A stretch of 64,000 bases of DNA from Streptomyces sp. CA-210063 (lineage in GTDB: Bacteria > Actinomycetota > Actinomycetes > Streptomycetales > Streptomycetaceae), in assembly GCF_024612015.1 (NCBI RefSeq), contig NZ_CP102512.1, forward strand, positions 2,170,001-2,234,000, written 5' to 3'. The notes beneath the pieces are model-generated. The model saw only the letters and a program-made list of their open reading frames with translations, ran no database searches and was not told the DNA's origin. A program made the translations under genes and the position numbers. Positions 50,613 through 60,233 of this stretch are shown one piece after another; the first letter of the stretch is position 1; each line of letters opens with the position of its first letter.

Positions 50613-52358
50613 GTGCAGTTCGAGGTGTGGGCACCGCAGGCCGACCGTTTGACGCTCCACTGCGCGGGCGCCACGCATGTGATGGAGCGCGATCCGGAGC
50701 GGCCGGGCTGGTGGACCGCCGAGGCGGAGGCTTCGGACGGCACGCGCTACGGGTTCGCCGTCGACGACGGACCGGTGCGGCCCGACCCGCGCTCGCGCCG
50801 CCAGCCGGACGGCCCCGACGGGCTGAGCGCGGTCGTCGACCACGGGCGGTACGCGTGGCGTGCGCCATGGTCCGGGCGCGGGCTGCCGGGCGCGGTCCTC
50901 TACGAGCTGCACGTCGGCACGTACACCCCCGAGGGCACGCTCGACGCGGCCACCGAGCGCCTCGGCCACCTCGCCGAACTGGGCGTCACGCACGTCGAGT
51001 TGATGCCGCTGTGCCCGTTCCCCGGCACGCACGGCTGGGGGTACGAGGGGGTCTCGCTCTGGGCCGTGCACGAGCCGTACGGCGGTCCCGAGGCGCTGAA
51101 GCGGTTCGTGGACGCGGCGCACGAGCTGGGCCTCGGGGTCGTGCTCGACGTCGTGCACAACCATCTGGGCCCCTCCGGCAACTATCTGCCCGTCTTCGGC
51201 CCGTACTTCACCGAGCGGCACCACACGCCCTGGGGCGCGGCGGTCAACCTGGACGCGCCCGGCTCGGACGACGTACGGGAGTACTTCCTGGGCAGCGCGC
51301 TGGCCTGGCTGCGCGACTACCGCCTCGACGGGCTGCGCCTGGACGCGGTCCACGCGCTCAGGGACACCCGCGCCCTGCACTTCCTGGAGGAGCTGTCGAC
51401 GGCGGTGGACACGCTCGCCGACGAGGTCGGACGCCCGCTGTTCCTGGTCGCCGAGTCGGACCTCAACGACCCGCGTCTGGTCACCCCGCGCGCCCAGGGC
51501 GGCCTCGGGCTGCACGCCCAGTGGAACGACGACTTCCACCACACCCTGCACACCACCCTGACCGGTGAATCGCAGGGCTACTACGAGGACTTCGCGCGGG
51601 CCGGTCTGGCGGGCCTGGCGAAGACCCTGACGGGCGGCTACTTCCACGACGGCACGTACTCGTCGTTCCGGGAGCACCGCCACGGCCGCCCCCTGGACCG
51701 TACGAGCGTGTCGGCGCACCGTCTGCTGGGCTACACCCAGACCCATGACCAGGTCGGCAACCGCGCCCAGGGCGACCGACTCTCCGCCTCCCTCTCCCCC
51801 GGGCTGCTGGCCTGCGCGGCCGCGCTGGTGCTGACGGGCCCCTTCACCCCCATGCTCTTCATGGGCGAGGAGTGGGCCGCGTCCACGCCCTGGCAGTTCT
51901 TCACCGACCACACCGATCCGGAACTCGCTCAGGCCGTACGGCGGGGGCGGCGCCGGGAGTTCGCGGCGCACGGCTGGGCCGAGGAGGACGTGCCCGACCC
52001 GCAGGACCCGGCGACCCGCGACCGCTCCTGCCTCGACTGGTCCGAGCCCGCACGCGCGCCCCATGCCCGTGTTCTGGCCTGGTACCGCGACCTCATCACC
52101 CTCCGCCGCACCCTGCCCGACCTCTCCGACCCCGACCTCTCCGACGTCAAGGTCGCGTTCGACGAGGAGGCCCGGTGGTTCGGCTTCCGCCGGGGGGACG
52201 TCCTGGTGGCCGTGAATCTGGGGAAGGAAACGGCCATGATTCCGGTCGGGGTGCCCGATGCGCGGGTGCTGGCGGCTTGGGAGCCGGTGGAGGGGCCGGG
52301 TGCGGATGGGGTGCTGAGCCTGGGCGGGGAGTCCTGCGTGGTGCTGACGGTGGCGTGA
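50613..52358 (+). CDS. treZ: Malto-oligosyltrehalose trehalohydrolase
   Basis: A 581-residue GH13 enzyme that releases trehalose from the TreY product. N-terminal CBM48-like part FEVWAPQADRLTLHCAG; barrel motifs VVLDVVHNHLGPSGNYL, YRLDGLRLDAVHALRD (nucleophile Asp), LFLVAESDLNDPRLV (acid/base Glu) and GYTQTHDQVGNRAQGDR. GTG 50613 is preferred: GAGGGAGA lies upstream and conserved sequence starts at once (VQFEVWAPQ). With TreY it turns the maltodextrins produced by GlgX into trehalose. Confidence 0.94.
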   Translation: MQFEVWAPQADRLTLHCAGATHVMERDPERPGWWTAEAEASDGTRYGFAVDDGPVRPDPRSRRQPDGPDGLSAVVDHGRYAWRAPWSGRGLPGAVLYELHVGTYTPEGTLDAATERLGHLAELGVTHVELMPLCPFPGTHGWGYEGVSLWAVHEPYGGPEALKRFVDAAHELGLGVVLDVVHNHLGPSGNYLPVFGPYFTERHHTPWGAAVNLDAPGSDDVREYFLGSALAWLRDYRLDGLRLDAVHALRDTRALHFLEELSTAVDTLADEVGRPLFLVAESDLNDPRLVTPRAQGGLGLHAQWNDDFHHTLHTTLTGESQGYYEDFARAGLAGLAKTLTGGYFHDGTYSSFREHRHGRPLDRTSVSAHRLLGYTQTHDQVGNRAQGDRLSASLSPGLLACAAALVLTGPFTPMLFMGEEWAASTPWQFFTDHTDPELAQAVRRGRRREFAAHGWAEEDVPDPQDPATRDRSCLDWSEPARAPHARVLAWYRDLITLRRTLPDLSDPDLSDVKVAFDEEARWFGFRRGDVLVAVNLGKETAMIPVGVPDARVLAAWEPVEGPGADGVLSLGGESCVVLTVA

Positions 52359-52404
52359 GCGGGGCACCCGGCGGGTGGGGCTGGGCGGGGGGCGGTGCGC
52401 AACT

Positions 52405-52532
52405 CGGCGCTACGAGGTGCCGCTGCGCCCACCCGTGCCGCCCCGGCGGCACGATTGCCCGCAGCTGGGGCAGGCAGGTCAGCGGGGGCGCGCCCCTTCA
52501 GGGGCGCGGGGAACTGCGCGATCAGCCACATA
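52405..52532 (-). repeat. Streptomyces intergenic hairpin repeat, copy 3 (inverted), plus second hairpin
   Basis: Two stems: GTGCCGCC/GGCGGCAC at 52435-52452, and GCGCCCC-TTCA-GGGGCGC at 52490-52507 followed by the complement of the CGCAGTTCCCCGCGCCCC core. The element is in reverse orientation to copies 1 and 2 and fills the gap between convergent treZ and the kinase-like gene, so it probably terminates both. Confidence 0.75.
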
Positions 52533-52579
52533 CGACCCGCAGTCGCCGTGCAACACGCACCCCCGACCTATCAGGCGCC

Positions 52580-53503
52580 TCAGTCCTCGCCCCGCAGATC
52601 CGTCACCCTCTCCAGCAGGATCGCCTCCCACGTGCGCCGCAGGCGACCCCGCAGCACCGGCAGCGGAGCGGCGCCGCGGCCCTGCACCCCCTCCGCGAGG
52701 GCGATGAGCGTGTCGCAGCGGGCGAGCCAGAGGCCGCGCAGGCAGGGGCGGGCGCCGTAGCCCGCGAGGGTGGCGGCGCGGACGGCGGCGGGGGCACCGA
52801 CGGCCGTGGCGAGGCCGGCGATGTCCTCGGCGGGGTCACCGATGACCGCGTCGGCCCAGTCGAGGACGCCACGGACCCGGCCGTCGGCGCTCACGACGAG
52901 GCGGTCGCCCGTCAGCCCGTGGTGGACCAGCACCGCGGCCGGCGCCGTCAGTTGCGCGGCGCTCGCGGGCGTGAGCTGCCCGAGCCGAGCCGCGTCGAAC
53001 TCGTCGGCCTCGGCGAGGCGCCGCGCCGCGCGCCCGGCGGCCGTACGCAACGTCTCCAGGGAGCGTGGGGCCGGCCGGGGCACCCCGAGCGTCTCCACCT
53101 GCCGCAGCGGCACCTCGCGCAGTCCCGTGAGGAGTGCCGCCAGATCGGCCTCGCCCACGGCGGACACGTCGTGGTCCTCGGCCGTGCCGCCGGGCAGCCT
53201 GGTGTCGAGCGTGTAGGTGAGGCCCTCGGACCACTCGCCGGCCGCGACGCTCACCGGGACGGCGACGCCGATGTGCGGGCGGACCAGGTCCCGCAGCCGC
53301 AGTTCGCGCCGCTGGCGTCCGACGGCGTGCCGGTCGGTGGTCAGGCGCAGTACGTGGCGGGTGCCCACCCACCAGGTGCGGTGCGCCTCGTCCCCGGCGA
53401 CGGGCCGCACGTCGGGGCCGCCGCCCCGGCCCTCCCCGTTCTTCAGGAGGGAACGGACCAGCCGGCGGACGCTGTCCGCGGTGGGTGTCGGTGCCTGGGT
53501 CAT
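52580..53503 (-). CDS. APH-family kinase-fold protein with altered catalytic loop
   Basis: A 307-residue protein of the aminoglycoside phosphotransferase/macrolide kinase fold. The C-terminal metal region is intact (VRGVLDWADAVIGDPAEDIAGLATA). The catalytic loop, normally HGDLTGxxL, reads VHHGLTGDRLVV, so the catalytic Asp is replaced by Gly. It may be a pseudokinase or use another base. 48 bp separate it from the M24 peptidase gene in the same direction, so they may share a transcript. Confidence 0.8.
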   Translation of the reverse strand: MTQAPTPTADSVRRLVRSLLKNGEGRGGGPDVRPVAGDEAHRTWWVGTRHVLRLTTDRHAVGRQRRELRLRDLVRPHIGVAVPVSVAAGEWSEGLTYTLDTRLPGGTAEDHDVSAVGEADLAALLTGLREVPLRQVETLGVPRPAPRSLETLRTAAGRAARRLAEADEFDAARLGQLTPASAAQLTAPAAVLVHHGLTGDRLVVSADGRVRGVLDWADAVIGDPAEDIAGLATAVGAPAAVRAATLAGYGARPCLRGLWLARCDTLIALAEGVQGRGAAPLPVLRGRLRRTWEAILLERVTDLRGED

Positions 53504-53551
53504 GGTCGCGCCGTCGTCCGGGGGTTCAGGGGAACGGGGATACGCGGTCGG

Positions 53552-54712
53552 TCACTCCACTGTCGCCATCTCCCGCGGGGTGTTGTTGAGGCGCCGGCCG
53601 CCGTCCTCGGTCACCGTCACGATGTCCTCGATCCGCACCCCGAAACGGCCCGGCAGATAAATACCCGGTTCGACCGAGAAGCACATGCCGGGCACGAGGG
53701 GCCGCTCCTCGCCCTCGACCATGTACGGCGGTTCGTGGGTGGTGACGCCGATGCCGTGCCCGGTGCGGTGGATGAAGCGGTCGCCGTACCCGGCCTCGGT
53801 GATGACCGCGCGGGCGGCCCGGTCGACGTCCTGGCAGGCGGCGCCCGGCCGTACCGCGCGGAAGCCCGCCTCCTGGGCGGCGCGCACGATGTCGTGCACC
53901 TCGCGCTCCTCGGCGGCCGGTTCCCCGACGTGGACCGTGCGGGAGGTGTCGGAGCCGTAGCCGTCCTTGAGGCCGCCGAAGTCCAGGACGACCATGTCGC
54001 CGCGTCCGATGACGCGGTCGCCGGCCTCGTGGTGCGGGTTGGCGCCGTTCGGGCCCGACGCGACGATGGTGAAGTCGACCTGCGAGTGCCCGAACCGCCG
54101 CAGCAGGCCGGCGAGATCGGCGGCGACTTCCTTTTCCCGGCGCCCGGCGAAGGGGACCTGCCGGATCTCCTCGTACGCCCGGTCGGCGGCCGCGCCCGCC
54201 GCCGCCATCCGCTCCAGCTCGGCCGTGTCCTTCACCGCCCGCAGCATCGGCAGGCCCTCGGTGAGCGCGACGTACGTCGTCTCGGGCAGGCGCCGCCGCA
54301 GGCCGAGCAGATGCAGCGCCCAGGTGTTGTCGCTGACCCCGAAGCGGCCACGCGGACCGAGGAGGGAGACGGCCGCCTCGTACGGGTCCTTGGCGTCGGT
54401 CCAGTCGCGGAGGGTGAGCGCGGGTCCGCCGGGTGCCTCCGCGGCGTCCGGGGCCTCCAGGGTGGGGACGACCAGCACCGGGTCCTCGCCGTCCCGCAGC
54501 ACCAGCATCGTGAACCGCTCGGTCTCCGGCGGCCGGTGGCCCGTCAGCCACACCAGGTCCGGGCCGGGCGCGACGAGCAGCCCGTCGAGCCCGGCGTCCG
54601 CTGCGGCCCGTGCCGCCCGCCGCATACGGGCCCGGTAGTCGTCGGTCGTGAAGGGCGCGGGTGTGGCATCGGTCGTGACGGTCGCGGGCCCGTCGCTGGG
54701 CGTGCCGGTCAT
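53552..54712 (-). CDS. M24-family metallopeptidase (Xaa-Pro aminopeptidase-like)
   Basis: A 386-residue peptidase. The creatinase-type N-terminal domain (ADAGLDGLLVAPGPDLVWLTGHRP) precedes the pita-bread domain with all five metal ligands: Asp in VVLDFGGLKDGYGSDTSRT (two), His in GHGIGVTTHEPP, Glu in CFSVEPGIYLPG and Glu in GVRIEDIVTVTED. It should release N-terminal residues next to proline. ATG 54712 (MTGTPSDG) is chosen for family length. Possibly cotranscribed with the kinase-like gene. Confidence 0.92.
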   Translation of the reverse strand: MTGTPSDGPATVTTDATPAPFTTDDYRARMRRAARAAADAGLDGLLVAPGPDLVWLTGHRPPETERFTMLVLRDGEDPVLVVPTLEAPDAAEAPGGPALTLRDWTDAKDPYEAAVSLLGPRGRFGVSDNTWALHLLGLRRRLPETTYVALTEGLPMLRAVKDTAELERMAAAGAAADRAYEEIRQVPFAGRREKEVAADLAGLLRRFGHSQVDFTIVASGPNGANPHHEAGDRVIGRGDMVVLDFGGLKDGYGSDTSRTVHVGEPAAEEREVHDIVRAAQEAGFRAVRPGAACQDVDRAARAVITEAGYGDRFIHRTGHGIGVTTHEPPYMVEGEERPLVPGMCFSVEPGIYLPGRFGVRIEDIVTVTEDGGRRLNNTPREMATVE

Positions 54713-55066
54713 CCATGCCTCCGTCTGCTCGGAGTTCCCTGAAGCTACGGGCAGCATCCTGCCCCTCCGCCGCAGCGCACGCGAGCCGATTGCGCCGTGG
54801 CGTCCACTGTCGTGCGGCTTCGGCGTCAGCTCTCCCGGGCGAGCCGCGCCCCGAGGAGCAGCAGCACGCCCGGTACGAGGCCCAGCCGCTCTTCCCGGCC
54901 GCCTCCCCCATGCTCGCCGGCTGCCCCTTCGAACGGCACGCCTGCCACAGGGTCCGCGCGCCGAAGACAACGAGGACCCGGCTAATGCCTGAGGGTTGCC
55001 CATCCGTTAGGTCTAATGCTTGGATTCGACTGTTCCATTAAGCACCGCCCGAGGAGGCGTACGACG
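54713..55066. other. 354-bp gap; no supported gene
   Basis: A plus-strand frame through 54715-55041 reads EEQQHARYEAQPLFPAASPM and GCPFERHACHRVRAP, which has some protein-like character but matches no family I know, and it ends abruptly before the phosphodiesterase gene. TAATGCCTGA and TAATGCTTGG near 54984 and 55016 are AT-rich and may belong to the promoter of the gene at 55067. Confidence 0.4.
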
Positions 55067-55822
55067 ATGCTCGTACTGGCGCACATCAGTGATCTGCATC
55101 TGGACGGGAGCGAGCGGGCGACCCGGCGGGCCGAGCGGGTGCGGGATCTGCTGTGGGGGCTGCCGGGGCGGGTGGACGCGCTGCTGGTGACCGGGGACAT
55201 CGCGGACCACGGCACGGAGGCCGAGTACGAGGAGGCGGCGAGCATCCTGGGCCTGCGGGAGGGCGGGGCTCCCTTCCCGGTGCTCACCTGCCCGGGCAAC
55301 CACGACAGCCGGGCGCCCTACCGCAAGGCACTGCTCGGGGAGCCGGCCGCCGACGGGCCGGTCAACAGCGTGCGGGTCTTCGCGGACGCGGCCGTGCTGA
55401 TGTGCGACTCCAGCATTCCGGGGCAGGACGAGGGCGAACTGGACGCCCAGACGTACGCCTGGATCGAGGAGACGCTCGACGAACTCGACGGCGAGCGGCC
55501 GGTCCTGCTCGCCTTCCACCACCCGCCGGTGGCACTGCACCATCCCCTGCCGGACGCGTACCGACTGGGCCGGCCCGCCGCTCTGGCCCGGCTGCTGGGG
55601 CGTCGCCCGGAGATCGCGGGCCTCGTCACCGGGCACGCCCACACCCCCGCCGCGACCACCTTCGCCGGGCGTCCGCTCGTCGTCGGGCCCGGCGTCACCT
55701 GGACGCTGCGGCTGCCCTGGGAGGGCGACCAGGCCGCGGACCGGGAGGCGCCGCCCGGGCTCGCCTTCCATGTGCTGGACGACGAGGGACGGCTGACGAG
55801 CCACTTCAGGGTGGCTTCGTAA
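55067..55822 (+). CDS. Metallophosphoesterase, CpdA-like (class III cyclic nucleotide phosphodiesterase)
   Basis: A 251-residue dimetal phosphoesterase. All five family blocks are present: ISDLHLDG, VTGDIADHG, CPGNHDSR, AFHHPPVAL and TGHAHTPAATTF. The blocks and length match CpdA/Rv0805-type enzymes that hydrolyse cAMP, though other phosphodiesters are possible. ATG 55067 has GAGGAGG 9-10 nt upstream. Confidence 0.9.
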   Translation: MLVLAHISDLHLDGSERATRRAERVRDLLWGLPGRVDALLVTGDIADHGTEAEYEEAASILGLREGGAPFPVLTCPGNHDSRAPYRKALLGEPAADGPVNSVRVFADAAVLMCDSSIPGQDEGELDAQTYAWIEETLDELDGERPVLLAFHHPPVALHHPLPDAYRLGRPAALARLLGRRPEIAGLVTGHAHTPAATTFAGRPLVVGPGVTWTLRLPWEGDQAADREAPPGLAFHVLDDEGRLTSHFRVAS

Positions 55823-55944
55823 GGGCTCCACAGGCTTCCGGCCCGGCTCCTCAGGTGACGACTCCCGGTACGGCCGCCAGGTGCTGTCGGTTGCCGGCGG
55901 GCGTTCGCCCGGGCCGCGGTCGAGCACGCGACCCGGGCGTCGGC

Positions 55945-58251
<2,307 letters not shown>

Positions 58252-58327
58252 TCAGCCTCCCGTGCGTACGGCCCTGCCCACGTCCGCCCGGCGCTCCCCC
58301 GGTTCTTCGGTCGGGGAAGCGCCTCGG

Positions 58328-59503
58328 TCAGACCCTGACCTGGATCAGTGCGCGGGTCCCGCTCGTCCGCCAGCGCTGTCCCTCGGCGGCCACGAGGGCG
58401 GCCTCCTTCTGCGCGGTCAGGCCCACGATCACATCGGACTTGAGGGTGCGCAGGGCGGCGACCGGGCCGGGGAAGTACGCCGTGACCTCCGCGAAGGGCG
58501 TGGTGGGAGGCCAGAGCCGGTCGCCGACCAGGCGGCGGTAGTTGAGGTCGCCCTTGAGGAGGGTCAGGTCGGCGGAGGCGAAGTCGTCGCGCAGGTCGGC
58601 CGGCATGTCCGCGTACGGCAAGGGAGCGCAGGAGAAGGGGTGAGCGCGCAGGACGATGCGGCCGTCGGACAGTGCGGACCAGAGGCGGTGCCCGGCGTCG
58701 GTCTTTGCGGCGACCAGATGGCGTACGGCGTCGAGGGTGTCGGCGGTCGTGGCGTCCGAGACGAAGTACGGGTACGGCTTCAGGTGCAGTACGGCGCGGT
58801 CGAAGTGGCCGTGGGTGAGGAGATGGTCGATGAGGAGCAGGTCGGGGATCAGTTCGCGGCCCGCGTTGTCGGCGACCAGGCAGAGCGTTCTCGCGCCGGC
58901 GCCGGCGCCCGCGCCCCTGCCGGCGCCCGTCAGCAAGGACATCAGCGACTCGCTGTCGTCCGCGACCAGTTGGGAGTCGGCGGCGGTTGCGTCCTCCTCG
59001 GCGGTCTGGATGCGGAAGCCAAGGTCCGCGCGGTTGCCCCAGAGGGAGCCGTGCAGGAGGGCCTTGAGCTGGTCGGGGAGGGGGTGCTGGGCCAAGGTGC
59101 CGAGAGCGGTGAGTTCGGCGGCCGCCTCGGGGGTGTCCAGTTCGGCGAGCTTGAAGGGGCGGAACGGATCGGTGCCCTGCCACGGGCCGGGGCCGAAGTG
59201 GCCGACCGCGCGGAGGAGTTGGCGGTAGAAGCAGCTCTCGGCGACGAGGAAGGGGAGGGAGAACCAGGAGCGGCCGGCGTGGCGGCGTACGTTCCAGGTG
59301 TCCCACCAGTCGTCGTCGGCCGGTGGTTCGACGGTGCCGTGGAGGGTGTTCTTGAGCAACTCGTCGAGGGCTCGGCGCTGTTCGGGGCCGTAGGGCGTGG
59401 CGTCCTGGACCTTGCGGATGAGGGCGGGGTGCCGTTCGGCGAGGACGCTGTGCGGGAAGGAGGTGGGGTCGTCGCAGCGGATCACGGGGGCGGTGTCAGG
59501 CAT
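58328..59503 (-). CDS. Damage-control phosphatase ARMT1/DUF89 family protein
   Basis: A 391-residue metal-dependent phosphatase homologue. Metal and phosphate residues lie in LVADNAGRELIPDLLLIDHLL and LLKGDLNYRRLVGDRLW, both DUF89 hallmarks. Members remove damaged or surplus phosphometabolites such as fructose-1-phosphate. A Gly/Ala repeat (GAGRGAGAGAGA) lies just before the metal loop. Its start overlaps the 3' end of the upstream membrane-protein gene by 8 bp. Confidence 0.88.
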   Translation of the reverse strand: MPDTAPVIRCDDPTSFPHSVLAERHPALIRKVQDATPYGPEQRRALDELLKNTLHGTVEPPADDDWWDTWNVRRHAGRSWFSLPFLVAESCFYRQLLRAVGHFGPGPWQGTDPFRPFKLAELDTPEAAAELTALGTLAQHPLPDQLKALLHGSLWGNRADLGFRIQTAEEDATAADSQLVADDSESLMSLLTGAGRGAGAGAGARTLCLVADNAGRELIPDLLLIDHLLTHGHFDRAVLHLKPYPYFVSDATTADTLDAVRHLVAAKTDAGHRLWSALSDGRIVLRAHPFSCAPLPYADMPADLRDDFASADLTLLKGDLNYRRLVGDRLWPPTTPFAEVTAYFPGPVAALRTLKSDVIVGLTAQKEAALVAAEGQRWRTSGTRALIQVRV

Positions 59504-60098
59504 GGCCGGGGGTCCCTCCGGGGCCGGAAGGCATGCCGGGCGGCAGGGAGACGCCCTTGACCTTGGTGTCGAGTTGCTTGCCGTAGCCGGCCTCGGTCCA
59601 CACGTACTTCTTGAACTGCTCCGGCGTCAGCGGGCCCGGCCAGGGGCTGCCGCCGGGGTAGAACACCGACCCGCACGACGAGCAGTGGTGCGCGGGACGC
59701 CACAGTCGTTCGGCGTGCGCCTCGCCGGCCACGACGGCCTTCCGTTCGCGCCTCTCGCCACGGACCACCACGATGGTGCCGACGAAGAGCAGCACGGCGA
59801 GGAGCGAACCGCCGATCGTGTAGAGCGGTTTGTCGTTCTGTACGCCGCTGTAGGCGAGGCCGGCGCCGATGCCGGCCATCACCATGCCTTCGAGGAAGTG
59901 CACGAGGCTGTCGGATCCGTCATGCACGCCCGGGCTCCTCGCCAGCCGGTCGGTGAGGCCGCCGCGCCGGGACTCCGGATCGGCGCAGGCGTCGGCGACC
60001 GTACGCACCGCCGGGCCCGTACCGCCACAGCCGGGACACACCGCCGCGACCGGCTGCCCTTCGGGACGCCCGTACGTCTCAGTCTTCTCTGTCGACAT
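59496..60098 (-). CDS. Zinc-ribbon membrane protein of unknown function
   Basis: About 200 residues. Two Cys pairs frame the protein: VCPGCGGTG near residue 22 and HCSSCGSVFYPGG near residue 140, which could form a split zinc ribbon. Two membrane helices lie between (FLEGMVMAGIGAGLAYSG, IGGSLLAVLLFVGTIVVV). The C-terminus has PEQFKKYVWTEAGYGKQL. No function known. ATG at 60098 or 60104. Overlaps the ARMT1-like gene and is presumably cotranscribed. Confidence 0.75.
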   Translation of the reverse strand: MSTEKTETYGRPEGQPVAAVCPGCGGTGPAVRTVADACADPESRRGGLTDRLARSPGVHDGSDSLVHFLEGMVMAGIGAGLAYSGVQNDKPLYTIGGSLLAVLLFVGTIVVVRGERRERKAVVAGEAHAERLWRPAHHCSSCGSVFYPGGSPWPGPLTPEQFKKYVWTEAGYGKQLDTKVKGVSLPPGMPSGPGGTPGHA

Positions 60099-60170
60099 GC
60101 ACATACGCTAACGGTCGAACACATATGCGCCGACGGCCGACCGATGCCCGCTCGCATCGGTCGGCCGCCG

Positions 60171-60209
60171 GCAGTGGGGGGTGGCGGTCAGTGGGGGGTG
60201 GCGGTCAGT
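60171..60209. repeat. 18-bp tandem repeat (CAGTGGGGGGTGGCGGT)
   Basis: Two perfect copies and a partial third of GCAGTGGGGGGTGGCGGT-like sequence lie between the subtilase stop and the zinc-ribbon gene. No gene or terminator seen in this 130-bp gap. Confidence 0.7.
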
Positions 60210-60233
60210 GGGCCCGGCCTGTCGGCCGAGGGC

